Below are positions 29,980-37,518 of a DNA stretch of 49,646 nt, piece after piece (within the stretch, counting starts at the first letter, position 1; each line of letters opens with the position of its first letter). The position numbers and the translations under genes were made by a program. Source of the DNA: a virus; the IMG/VR virus record IMGVR_UViG_3300044825_001194, positions 1 through 49,646 of that record; one strand, written 5' to 3'. Under the pieces are notes generated by a model that was given only the letters and a program-made list of their open reading frames with translations, did not search any database and was not told where the DNA came from.

Positions 29980-29987
29980 TATAAATA
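29980..29987 (+). promoter_or_regulatory. Late promoter TATAAATA for the HNH gene
   Basis: An exact late consensus lies in the gap after thyX and 21 nt before the ATG at 30009. It is flanked by a direct repeat, ATGTAGTGAATGT and ATGTAGTGTATGT. Confidence 0.6.
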
Positions 29988-30008
29988 GATGTAGTGTATG
30001 TTATATCT

Positions 30009-30575
30009 ATGAAATCAAATACATTTAACATAGGAGAAAAGTATAATAGATGGGTAGTTGTAAATAACTCCCATCAAACTCAATATTTTGGTAAAAATAA
30101 TCGTCCTGTTAGATGCTTTCTATGTAAATGTGAATGTGGAAAAGAACAATTAGTCAGAGGTGATTATTTAATACAAGGTAGAAGTAAAAGTTGTGGTTGT
30201 CTTCGTTCCGATAAAGCAAAAATAAAGGGTAAAAAACAAAAAACCAAAGATTCATATCACAACAAAGTATATGGTGATGCGAAGCGTTCGGCAAAACATA
30301 GAGGAAAAGAATGGTCTTTATCAAAACAGGAGCACTTTGACATAATTACAAAACCTTGTTATTATTGTGGTGAAAATCCAATATTAAGGGAAAGTAATGT
30401 TGGTATTCCTTTTTCACACTGGGGTATTGATAGGAAAGACAATGGTATAGGTTATACACTTGATAATTCTGTTTCTTGCTGCCCTATATGTAATACTATG
30501 AAAATGGATTTATCAATTAAAAATTTTTCACAGCATATAAAAAAACTTTCTAGCAGATTCCTTGAGTGGGTCTAA
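30009..30575 (+). CDS. Free-standing HNH endonuclease next to thyX
   Basis: The ATG at 30009 is preferred over GTG 29994, which lies too close to the late promoter. The protein has 188 residues. An N-terminal zinc-type segment (CLCKCECGKEQLV ... SKSCGCLR; actual letters FLCKCECGKEQLVRGDYLIQ) is followed by a basic linker. The C-terminal HNH part has PCYYCGE, WGIDRKDNGIGYTLDN and CPICNTMK, so four cysteines frame the DRKDN core. It is a likely homing endonuclease that targets the nearby thyX region in other phages, by analogy with phage thymidylate synthase genes that are frequent homing sites. Confidence 0.8.
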   Translation: MKSNTFNIGEKYNRWVVVNNSHQTQYFGKNNRPVRCFLCKCECGKEQLVRGDYLIQGRSKSCGCLRSDKAKIKGKKQKTKDSYHNKVYGDAKRSAKHRGKEWSLSKQEHFDIITKPCYYCGENPILRESNVGIPFSHWGIDRKDNGIGYTLDNSVSCCPICNTMKMDLSIKNFSQHIKKLSSRFLEWV

Positions 30576-30578
30576 ATA
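30571..30578 (+). promoter_or_regulatory. Late promoter motif TCTAAATA
   Basis: The motif overlaps the HNH stop and lies 21 nt before the ATG at 30600. Confidence 0.45.
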
Positions 30579-30599
30579 AATTATCTTGAAATTATAACA

Positions 30600-30848
30600 A
30601 TGCCAACGTACCCCGTAGTGAATACAAAAACTGGTGAACAGAAAGAAGTGGAAATGAGTATCCACGACTGGGACCAGTGGAAAAATGATAACCCAGACTG
30701 GACTCGTGACTGGTCTGATCCTTCTACTTGCCCTTCTCCTGGAGAAGTCGGTGAGTGGAAAGATAAACTTATCAACCGTAACCCTGGATGGAATGATGTG
30801 CTCGCAAAAGCACAGAAGGCACCAGGATCAACCGTAAAAAAACTCTAA
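30600..30848 (+). CDS. Conserved phage protein upstream of phoH
   Basis: The protein has 82 residues and starts MPTYPVVNTKTGEQKEVEMS. Tryptophan-rich SIHDWDQWKNDNPDWTRDWS follows, then the C-terminal NPGWNDVLAKAQKAPGSTVK and KL. Homologues are frequent in T4-like marine phages. The N-terminus resembles FmdB-like zinc-ribbon proteins, but only one cysteine remains, so no zinc site is expected. It ends 1 nt before phoH. Confidence 0.6.
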   Translation: MPTYPVVNTKTGEQKEVEMSIHDWDQWKNDNPDWTRDWSDPSTCPSPGEVGEWKDKLINRNPGWNDVLAKAQKAPGSTVKKL

Positions 30849-30849
30849 T

Positions 30850-31608
30850 ATGGCAAGAAGAAAAAGAGGCAACGTAGAACAACCCATCGGAGTTGGTCTG
30901 ACCGCGAAACAAATGAAGAGGAGAAAACCATTAAGCTCCGATTATTTGGTTGACATTGATCCCTTGACAGATAATCAAAAGAGATTGTTTGAATCCTATG
31001 CCGCTGGTAAACATATTGTTGCCTATGGTTGTGCTGGAACTGGTAAGACCTTTATCACTCTTTATAATGCTCTTCAGGATGTTCTGGACGAATCAACTCC
31101 TTATGAGAAAATCTATCTGGTTCGTTCACTAGTTGCCACCCGTGAGATCGGATTTCTTCCTGGAACGCACGATGACAAGGCAGATATTTACCAGATTCCT
31201 TATAAGAATATGGTCAAGTATATGTTCCAACTCTCAAGCGATGTTGAATTTGAGATGCTCTACGGAAATCTCAAGTCACAGGAAACGATTAAGTTCTGGT
31301 CCACTTCTTTTCTTCGTGGAACGACGCTTGATAATTCAATCGTCATTGTTGATGAATTCCAAAACCTAAATTTCCACGAACTTGATTCCATCATTACTCG
31401 TGTGGGTGAGAATACCAAGATTTGTTTCTGTGGTGATGCTTCTCAATCAGACTTACAGAAAACTAATGAGCGTAATGGTATTGTAGATTTTATGTCAGTA
31501 TTGCGTAAAATGCCATCTTTTGATATAATTGAATTTGGTGTAGACGATATTGTTCGTTCTGGACTTGTTAAAGAATACATCATTGCGAAAATGGAAGCAG
31601 GTTTTTAA
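30850..31608 (+). CDS. phoH: PhoH-like P-loop ATPase
   Basis: The protein has 252 residues. Walker A is GCAGTGKT (residues 60-67) and Walker B is SIVIVDEFQN (D168, E169). The KIYLVRSLVATREIGFLPG and RGTTLDNS segments are typical of the family. PhoH proteins are ATPases with proposed RNA-helicase-type roles. In cyanophages they were named for the phosphate regulon, yet their real role is unsettled. The basic N-terminus (MARRKRGN) may bind nucleic acid. The stop overlaps the next start (TAATG). Confidence 0.93.
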   Translation: MARRKRGNVEQPIGVGLTAKQMKRRKPLSSDYLVDIDPLTDNQKRLFESYAAGKHIVAYGCAGTGKTFITLYNALQDVLDESTPYEKIYLVRSLVATREIGFLPGTHDDKADIYQIPYKNMVKYMFQLSSDVEFEMLYGNLKSQETIKFWSTSFLRGTTLDNSIVIVDEFQNLNFHELDSIITRVGENTKICFCGDASQSDLQKTNERNGIVDFMSVLRKMPSFDIIEFGVDDIVRSGLVKEYIIAKMEAGF

Positions 31609-32288
31609 TGTTTAATCATATTGATATTGAACTCCCCCAGTTGGAGCGTGAAACCATTGATGGTGTAAGATATTACTCTGTGCCTGATGAAGAAGAACTA
31701 CTTAGACTAGTTTCCATTACTTCCATTACGAGTCATTTTAATCGTGAAATCTTTATCAATTGGCGTAAAAAGGTCGGTGAAGAGGAAGCTGATAAGGTTA
31801 CTAAGGCGGCTACTTCTCGCGGCACAGATATGCACTCTCTTGTGGAAAATTATCTTTATAATAAGGACCTGCCGCCTGTTGCGCCGATTGCGGATTTTCT
31901 TTTTAAGATTGCGAAAGCGGAGATAAATCGCATAAATAATATTTACGCCCTTGAAGGGTCCCTATATAGTAAGCAACTGGGTATTGCTGGGACAGTTGAT
32001 TGTATCGCTGAATATAACGGCGAGTTAGCAATAATTGACTTTAAGACTTCTAAAAAACCAAAACCACGTGAGTGGATTGAACACTATTTTGTTCAGTGTA
32101 TGGCATATGGTTGTATGCTATACGAACTGACTGGTATTTCAGTCAAAAAACTTGTAATCATTATGGCTTGTGAAAATGGAGAATGCGTCGTCTATGAAGA
32201 ATATGACAAATCAAAATACATCAAACTCCTCGGCAAATACATTAGAAAGTTTGTTGGAGATAAATTGGAACTCTATGGAACCAAATAA
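31608..32288 (+). CDS. PD-(D/E)XK nuclease (RecB/Cas4-like)
   Basis: The protein has 226 residues. Nuclease motifs are RGTDMHSLVE (H76), GIAGTVDCIAEYNGELAIID (D131, D144) and DFKTSKK (K146), then the FVQCMAYGCMLYELTG motif with Q, as in RecB-family exonucleases. It probably acts in phage DNA recombination or host DNA breakdown. It sits between phoH and gp33 and overlaps gp33 by 14 nt. Confidence 0.82.
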   Translation: MFNHIDIELPQLERETIDGVRYYSVPDEEELLRLVSITSITSHFNREIFINWRKKVGEEEADKVTKAATSRGTDMHSLVENYLYNKDLPPVAPIADFLFKIAKAEINRINNIYALEGSLYSKQLGIAGTVDCIAEYNGELAIIDFKTSKKPKPREWIEHYFVQCMAYGCMLYELTGISVKKLVIIMACENGECVVYEEYDKSKYIKLLGKYIRKFVGDKLELYGTK

Positions 32289-32535
32289 AGAACTAGAACA
32301 GGCAATAGAAAGTAAGTTTTTAACGCCGTCTAAATTTGCTCTTGAGATTGAAAAAATCGTAGCAGAAGAAAATCTGAACTACATTGATGCCATCTGCCAC
32401 TATTGCGAATCCAATAGTCTTGAGGTAGAATCGGTAGTGAAACTCATTTCAAAACCTTTGAAAGAGAGATTAAAGTGGGACGCAACTCGTCTTAACTTTA
32501 TGAAGAAAACTTCTCGCGCACGTTTGCCTTTGTAA
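32275..32535 (+). CDS. gp33: Late-promoter transcription accessory protein gp33
   Basis: ATG 32275 is chosen, giving MEPNKELEQAIESKFLTPSK (86 residues). An earlier in-frame ATG would extend far into the nuclease gene. The C-terminus KPLKERLKWDATRLNFMKKT, ending SRARLPL, is the conserved sliding-clamp-binding part of T4 gp33. gp33 bridges RNA polymerase to the sliding clamp and co-activates late transcription, which fits the many late motifs in this window. It is shorter than T4 gp33 (112 residues). Confidence 0.85.
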   Translation: MEPNKELEQAIESKFLTPSKFALEIEKIVAEENLNYIDAICHYCESNSLEVESVVKLISKPLKERLKWDATRLNFMKKTSRARLPL

Positions 32536-33125
32536 TGTCACCCTTTGAATGTTATACTCAATACTTGGGATTGAAGAATCACTTCACCAATCCCAAGTAT
32601 GATTATTTTAGGTATCATCAAAAAACAAGAGCATCACTAACTTCGTTTAATAAACGTAAGGACAAATATTTCTTTGAGAAATCTTCTAGGAAGTATTCTG
32701 ACAAAGAAATAGTAGACTTTTTTGTATCAAACTTTGTAGAAGCAGACAACCCACAGAACCTATGGATTGGCGAAATTATCAATTCTGGCGAAAGAACATA
32801 CGCAGAATGGATGAGACGACAACAGAGTTTGACCTACTTGTTCAAAGAGCAAAGCAGCGAATTGTTCTTGGAAACAAAATTAGAGGATGCCTTGAACTGT
32901 TCCAAAGGTCATCCACCCGTTCTAAAAAGATTCCTGAGCGGGAAGATTTCTATTGAAACCCTAGTCATCTATGATAAAATATTCCTGTTCGGGAAAAAGT
33001 TTGATAAGAAACTTCTGGACCCGGTGTGGGAAACCGTCAGTTTAAAAATCAAAAAATATAATCCATTTCTAAATATTGATGTGTTCCAATTCAAGAAGAT
33101 TTTAAGGGAAATCATAGATGAGTAA
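32535..33125 (+). CDS. gp59: Helicase loader gp59
   Basis: The protein has 196 residues; T4 gp59 has 217. It starts MSPFECYTQYLGLKNHFTNP with KYDYFRYHQKTRASLTSFNK, which are the conserved N-terminal blocks. The family loads the gp41 replicative helicase on gp32-coated forks. Its start overlaps the gp33 stop by one base, and its end overlaps the next gene by 8 nt. The sequence is strongly basic, as expected for a fork-DNA-binding protein. Confidence 0.88.
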   Translation: MSPFECYTQYLGLKNHFTNPKYDYFRYHQKTRASLTSFNKRKDKYFFEKSSRKYSDKEIVDFFVSNFVEADNPQNLWIGEIINSGERTYAEWMRRQQSLTYLFKEQSSELFLETKLEDALNCSKGHPPVLKRFLSGKISIETLVIYDKIFLFGKKFDKKLLDPVWETVSLKIKKYNPFLNIDVFQFKKILREIIDE

Positions 33126-33450
33126 CTTTTTTGACTCCGATATTATTCAAGACGAACTGAAAGAAATCAATAAGTTACAAGAGGAGATTTACGGAAGTAT
33201 TCTCACTTTTGGTATGATGTCCCGTGAGACCAAACTGGAGCACATTGAGAAACTTGAACTCTTGCTAGAAAAGCAGAGAGTGATGTATACTAGGTTATCT
33301 CTTTCAGACGACCCTGAAGCGGTTGAGATGAAAGAGAACCTACGCAAATCAGTGGCACTGATGGGATTCCCACCAGAAACTGATATGAACATATTATTCA
33401 GTAGTATGAACAAAACTATTGAGTCCCTCAAGCAGTACATTGACCGCTGA
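33118..33450 (+). CDS. DUF1825-like protein
   Basis: The protein has 110 residues and starts MSNFFDSDIIQDELKEINKL. The spacing FFDSDIIQ ... HIEKLELLLEKQRVMYTRLS ... LSDDPEA resembles cyanobacterial DUF1825 proteins. It is mainly helical. Its function is unknown in both hosts and phages. Its stop codon is part of the spacer of the gp32 promoter, and its location suggests a link to replication. Confidence 0.65.
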   Translation: MSNFFDSDIIQDELKEINKLQEEIYGSILTFGMMSRETKLEHIEKLELLLEKQRVMYTRLSLSDDPEAVEMKENLRKSVALMGFPPETDMNILFSSMNKTIESLKQYIDR

Positions 33451-33468
33451 GGCAATTTCTGTTATACT
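33440..33468 (+). promoter_or_regulatory. Sigma-70 promoter for gp32
   Basis: TTGACC (33440-33445), a 17-bp spacer and TATACT (33463-33468). It gives a 5' leader of about 35 nt that contains ACTATCCGAG at 33466 and again at 33493. Confidence 0.75.
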
Positions 33469-33510
33469 ATCCGAGTAATCCCCCGAATCCAAACTATCCG
33501 AGGTATCCAA

Positions 33511-34434
33511 ATGTCTTTTGCTGACCTTAAGAAGCAATCTAAACTTGGCAATCTTACTGCCAAACTGGTTAAAGAAGTTGAAAAAATGAATACAAGCAGC
33601 GGTTCTAGTGATGACCGTCTGTGGAAACTGGATGTAGATAAGAGCGGCAATGGTTATGCCGTGATCCGTTTCCTTCCTGCTCCGAACGGTGAGGACCTTC
33701 CGTTCGTGAAACTCTACAGTCACGCATTCCAAGGTCCTGGTGGTTGGTATATTGAGAACTCTCTGACTACTCTGGGTCAGAAGGATCCTGTGTCGGAACT
33801 GAACTCTGAACTGTGGAACAACGGCACCGATGCTGGTAAGGAACTGGCACGTAAGCAGAAGCGTAAACTGACTTATGTGAGCAACATCTACGTTGTGAAA
33901 GATCCTGCTAACCCCGCTAACGAAGGTAAAGTCTTCCTGTTCAAGTTTGGTAAGAAGATCTTTGACAAACTGACTGCTGCGATGCAACCTGAGTTTGAAG
34001 ATGAGGAAGCGATTGATCCGTTTGACTTCTGGCAAGGTGCCAACTTCAAACTGAAGGCAAAGAACGTTGCTGGTTATCGTAACTATGATTCTAGTGAGTT
34101 TGCTGCTCCTTCGCCTCTTCTGGATGATGATGACGCAATGGAAGCAGTCTGGAAGAAGCAGTATTCTCTTGCTGAACTCGTTGCTGCCGACCAGTTCAAG
34201 ACCTATGATGAACTGAAGAAGCGTCTTGACTACGTGCTGGGTTCCAAAGGTTCCCGTCGTGTGGATGAAGAAGTTGCCGAAGAGGAGACCTATTCTCGTG
34301 GTCCTGTGAAGGATCTTGATGAAGATCTTCGCACCGAACTCAATAATCTCCAACCGACTCGTCGTGCTGCTGCGGTTGAGGAAGATGAGGATGATGATGC
34401 TCTGTCCTACTTTGCCCGTCTTGCCGAAGAGTGA
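33511..34434 (+). CDS. gp32: Single-stranded DNA-binding protein gp32
   Basis: The protein has 307 residues and starts MSFADLKKQSKLGNLTAKLV, the basic LAST-type N-terminus used for cooperative binding. The core contains WKLDVDKSGNGYAVIRFLPA and an acidic C-tail (VEEDEDDDALSYFARLAEE) for partner proteins such as gp59. It coats single-stranded DNA in replication, recombination and repair. Unlike T4 gp32 it contains no cysteine, so the zinc site is absent. Codons are strongly biased to C/G endings, fitting very high expression. GTGA overlap with the next gene. Confidence 0.95.
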   Translation: MSFADLKKQSKLGNLTAKLVKEVEKMNTSSGSSDDRLWKLDVDKSGNGYAVIRFLPAPNGEDLPFVKLYSHAFQGPGGWYIENSLTTLGQKDPVSELNSELWNNGTDAGKELARKQKRKLTYVSNIYVVKDPANPANEGKVFLFKFGKKIFDKLTAAMQPEFEDEEAIDPFDFWQGANFKLKAKNVAGYRNYDSSEFAAPSPLLDDDDAMEAVWKKQYSLAELVAADQFKTYDELKKRLDYVLGSKGSRRVDEEVAEEETYSRGPVKDLDEDLRTELNNLQPTRRAAAVEEDEDDDALSYFARLAEE

Positions 34435-35018
34435 AGTCTGATTACACCATTGATCGTGTAAGTAAGTCCGAAGCCGCAGAGTTACTTCTGCGGTTTCATT
34501 ATCTTAAGGACTTTTCAAAGGGTTTTAAATCTGGGTATAACTATGGTCTTTATAAGAATAATGACTTTTGCCCATTGAATATTGGTGGTATTCAGGGAGT
34601 CTGTGTCTTTACTGGACTCCCTGTTCCCGAAGTCGCACAAGGAGCATTTGGATTAGAACGAAATGAGCAAGAAGGACTCTTTGAACTTTCAAGACTTTGC
34701 ATACATCCTGACACCCAACAGGGAGAGCATAATATCACTTCTTGGTTCGTTTCAAGAGCGATTAAACAGTTACGAAAGGATACTGAAGTTAAAGCAATCA
34801 TCTCTTACGCTGATAGTGATTTCCATAATGGTACAATCTATCGCGCTTGTAATTTTAAATATTGCGGACTCACAGACCCAAAGAAAGATTTCTACTATGC
34901 AGACGGAACTAAACACTCTAGAGGCAAAATTAAAGGTGCTGAAGGAGAATGGAAAGACCGCTCCCGCAAACACCGATATGTGATGATTTTTGATAAGAAA
35001 CTAGAGTTATTGTGGTAA
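34431..35018 (+). CDS. Mom-like DNA-modification protein (GNAT fold)
   Basis: The GTG start overlaps the gp32 TGA (GTGA). The protein has 195 residues. Blocks RFHYLKDFSKG, FELSRLCIHPDTQQGEHNIT, AIISYADSDFHNGTIYRACN and FKYCGLT have the order seen in Mu Mom-type adenine-modifying proteins and related GNAT enzymes. Mom modifies adenines in phage DNA, protecting it from restriction. Another GNAT-type acyl transfer cannot be excluded. The last 12 bases overlap the convergent gp53 gene. Confidence 0.7.
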   Translation: MKSDYTIDRVSKSEAAELLLRFHYLKDFSKGFKSGYNYGLYKNNDFCPLNIGGIQGVCVFTGLPVPEVAQGAFGLERNEQEGLFELSRLCIHPDTQQGEHNITSWFVSRAIKQLRKDTEVKAIISYADSDFHNGTIYRACNFKYCGLTDPKKDFYYADGTKHSRGKIKGAEGEWKDRSRKHRYVMIFDKKLELLW

Positions 35019-35657
35019 AGTTATATTCGTATTTTCGGTAGCAATCAAATAATCATCAACATATTCTGAAGATTCAGTATAAATCATTTCATTTCTCATA
35101 TCATTCAAGAATTGTTGTAGATAAATTGGTTTTAAGATATAAATTGTTCTCTTCTCGTCGTTTTTTCTAGTTTCATATTCATAGTTCGTGATCCCAGTCA
35201 CAGGATTTAAAGTTGCTGTAGGATCTGTTGGATTTGGAATCGTAAAGTTTTGAGCGACAACTTTACCTGCTGGAAGAATTAAACGATTTGAGGAATCTTT
35301 GACTTCTGTGGTCTCATAAAATCTGATTTTGGTCAGATCATTTCCATATTTGTTCTCGGCATAATTATAAAGTTGATAATCTGATAAGGGCCACTGATCT
35401 CTGACACTTGTAATATTTGCGGTGACTAGAACAACCCAATCTAATTCTGGACTTCCATAGATCTCGTCAGCAACTGTATCTGGACGAGCACCATCCTTGA
35501 TCTCATACTTATTAAAGACTGTAAATACATTATATAAATCATCACGAAGTTTAACCCTTCTAAAAAGATTCTTCGCAATGACATAATCCTGCGAAGAGTT
35601 TTTGTTTGGTAAAAATGATTGATATGCTAGATTTGGTAGTTCTCTAAAGTATCCCAT
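35007..35657 (-). CDS. gp53: Baseplate wedge subunit gp53
   Basis: The protein has 216 residues and starts MGYFRELPNLAYQSFLPNKN. The central WVVLVTANITSVRDQWPLSD ... YNYAENKYG block is conserved among gp53 proteins. In T4, gp53 joins the six wedges around the hub. It is the last gene of the minus-strand operon gp4, unknown, gp48, gp53, and lies 1 nt after gp48. Its 3' end overlaps the Mom-like gene from the other strand. Confidence 0.88.
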   Translation of the reverse strand: MGYFRELPNLAYQSFLPNKNSSQDYVIAKNLFRRVKLRDDLYNVFTVFNKYEIKDGARPDTVADEIYGSPELDWVVLVTANITSVRDQWPLSDYQLYNYAENKYGNDLTKIRFYETTEVKDSSNRLILPAGKVVAQNFTIPNPTDPTATLNPVTGITNYEYETRKNDEKRTIYILKPIYLQQFLNDMRNEMIYTESSEYVDDYLIATENTNITLPQ

Positions 35658-35658
35658 T

Positions 35659-36636
35659 TTAGTATCCTACTCCTCCTACTCCTTCGTAATCAATATCATA
35701 AATTGGTTCAAGTTCTTTAAAGGTTAGATCCATAATGATAGAAACTGGTGTTCCATCGGCATATGTTGCGTAAATGTTTTCACCAGTATAATTGACGGTA
35801 ATATCAGTTAGAGCACATTGTTTGAACCTGTGTAAAAACTTATGGTTGGATGCTCTGCCAGTATCTTTATCTGTTTCAACGTATCTTAATTCAAAGATAT
35901 TTGGAGCACCTAAAAAGAATTGATCACTTGCTTTGGGTGCCATATTCTGTTTAAATGTTCTAATAATATTTTTTACTTCAGAAGATTCTTTTTCATCTCT
36001 AGGTGTCATTTTAAAAGAAAATCTAAAATTACGAATCGTTGGACCATTAAAAAGCAACTCCATATTTGGATTTAGAATTTGATTTTCACCTCTCGCAAGA
36101 ATTTGATTTAGAGTAACATTACCAACTCCTGGAAGTTGAGCAGCAGAAGCAGCAAGTTGACCAAGAAAAATAGATTTTAAATTACCTGAACTTTGACCAA
36201 TCGTATCTACAAAATCGGTCACTTTATTTGTTATATCTTGAGCCGAACCAGATCTCATTAAATTTCCAGCAAATCCAGCAACTTCGGCAGTTACTGCGTC
36301 TAAACTATCATCAGAATAAGTGACCTGATTAGAATCACTTATATTTGATGGCATTGGTAAAATAATTGTTGAGATTATAGTCTCAGCGGTAGCTTTGTTT
36401 TTTGCAAATCCTGGTTCTTCTAGAAGAACATTTCTTGTTGTTGTTAATTGTTTTTGATAAAGACCTCCAGGTCCAGTTCCACTAGGATTTTTTTGCCCGC
36501 TATTACGAAGAACTGTTCCTGTTGATGTATTTGTTTTTGTAATATTTGTTCCAAATTCAGTTTTAATCACCTGAATTTGAAGGTAATCTATACCTGCTTT
36601 TATATTTTCTCTTGGATACCTATAATTTGTTGCCAT
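35659..36636 (-). CDS. gp48: Baseplate tail-tube cap gp48
   Basis: The protein has 325 residues; T4 gp48 has 364. It starts MATNYRYPRENIKAGIDYLQ. The MELLFNGPTIRNFRFSFKMT segment with PRDEKES and a tube-like beta sheet (FELRYVETDKDTG, TDITVNYTGENIYATYADGT) fit the gp48 family. gp48 caps the baseplate and with gp54 starts tail-tube assembly. A late motif CTAAATAG on the minus strand precedes it. Confidence 0.85.
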   Translation of the reverse strand: MATNYRYPRENIKAGIDYLQIQVIKTEFGTNITKTNTSTGTVLRNSGQKNPSGTGPGGLYQKQLTTTRNVLLEEPGFAKNKATAETIISTIILPMPSNISDSNQVTYSDDSLDAVTAEVAGFAGNLMRSGSAQDITNKVTDFVDTIGQSSGNLKSIFLGQLAASAAQLPGVGNVTLNQILARGENQILNPNMELLFNGPTIRNFRFSFKMTPRDEKESSEVKNIIRTFKQNMAPKASDQFFLGAPNIFELRYVETDKDTGRASNHKFLHRFKQCALTDITVNYTGENIYATYADGTPVSIIMDLTFKELEPIYDIDYEGVGGVGY

Positions 36637-36648
36637 TTTGGCTATTTT

Positions 36649-37050
36649 TTAACTATTTAGACGGATATTGGCAAAAGGTATCTCTCTCAAATCGGCAAGT
36701 TCATCAGGATAAACCTCATACAATTGCCCAGCAACTTCACTCCAGGTATATTGTCTTAATTCACCCCAATGAAAGTTAATTGCTTTAAATCCCCACTTAT
36801 AAACTTCAGTCACTGCGACTAGAGGATTTTGATCGTAAGATATATTTGGTGTTTTTGGGGAATAAACGAATGTATAATACTTTCCTGCCTGTGGAACTCG
36901 TCCACTTTCTTGTAAAACATCTAAAATTTCAAGCATTAAATCGTCAGGATCTTCATTACCAATTACATTGTCAATAATAGAACGAACCCGATTTTGATTA
37001 TCATCAGTCGGATTTCCTTCTTGTCTTTGCTTGAGCGTCTTTCTAGGCAT
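36649..37050 (-). CDS. Conserved T4-like phage protein in baseplate operon
   Basis: The protein has 133 residues and starts MPRKTLKQRQEGNPTDDNQN. A domain with LEILDVLQESGRVPQAGKYY, then TFVYSPKTPNISYDQNPLVA and HWGELRQYTWSEVAGQLYEV follows. It is conserved between gp4 and gp48 in cyanophages. The role is unknown; a structural or baseplate-assembly function is inferred from location. It ends 12 nt before gp48. Confidence 0.6.
   Translation of the reverse strand: MPRKTLKQRQEGNPTDDNQNRVRSIIDNVIGNEDPDDLMLEILDVLQESGRVPQAGKYYTFVYSPKTPNISYDQNPLVAVTEVYKWGFKAINFHWGELRQYTWSEVAGQLYEVYPDELADLREIPFANIRLNS
36653..36660 (-). promoter_or_regulatory. Late promoter motif CTAAATAG (minus strand)
   Basis: Read on the minus strand it lies at the stop of the 133-residue gene and 16 nt before the gp48 start. 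Confidence 0.45.
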
Positions 37051-37051
37051 C

Positions 37052-37486
37052 TTAAATACCTAATTCGTTTTCTGTGAGAACTTTGAATTCATATCCACGA
37101 TCAGCACACCATTCTTTTGCTGCTTCCCACTTTGCCTGATTCTTGGCATATTCGTATGCCTCATAGAGATACTTTTTAGTCTGTCTCTGTTGTTTGGGAG
37201 GAGGAGTCGTTTGTCTTTTTGGTTTAATCTCAATCAAATACTTTTTAACTTGACCACTAGATTCTTGAACTTTGATATAAAAATCAGGGAAGTATCTATG
37301 TGGTTTACTGTCTATTGGTGATCTATACCATACAAACATTTCTTCTGATCCCCATTCCAACACTTTCTCATTGAGGTCACAATAGACCATAAACTTTCTT
37401 TCCCACAATGATCGGTATATGATATTTGTCGGATCTCCCTTATATTTTTTGGGGAACGATGGTTGGTATTTTCCCTTATATGACAT
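37052..37486 (-). CDS. gp4: Head completion protein gp4
   Basis: The protein has 144 residues and starts MSYKGKYQPSFPKKYKGDPT. NIIYRSLWERKFMVYCDLNE, WGSEE and RYFPDFYIKV are the diagnostic blocks. D68 with E86-x-K88 (LIEIKPK) forms a PD-(D/E)XK-like nuclease site. gp4 finishes the DNA-filled head before tail joining, perhaps trimming DNA ends. It is the first gene of the minus-strand operon, driven by a divergent late promoter. Confidence 0.92.
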   Translation of the reverse strand: MSYKGKYQPSFPKKYKGDPTNIIYRSLWERKFMVYCDLNEKVLEWGSEEMFVWYRSPIDSKPHRYFPDFYIKVQESSGQVKKYLIEIKPKRQTTPPPKQQRQTKKYLYEAYEYAKNQAKWEAAKEWCADRGYEFKVLTENELGI

Positions 37487-37494
37487 CTAAATAC
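37487..37494 (+). promoter_or_regulatory. Late promoter CTAAATAC (plus strand)
   Basis: It lies 32 nt before the ATG at 37527, in the divergent gp4/gp54-like gap. Confidence 0.6.
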
Positions 37495-37518
37495 TTTATA
37501 ATGTAAGGTTCGCACAAG

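Noticed and set aside
33394-34353. 319-codon minus-strand open frame opposite gp32
   Set aside because: gp32 has strong third-base bias, which removes stops on the other strand. The minus product shows no family features and gp32 is certain.
35019-37486. Possible plus-strand genes opposite the gp53-gp48-gp4 operon
   Set aside because: Plus-strand frames are short and lack ribosome sites, whereas all four minus-strand frames are contiguous and three match known families.
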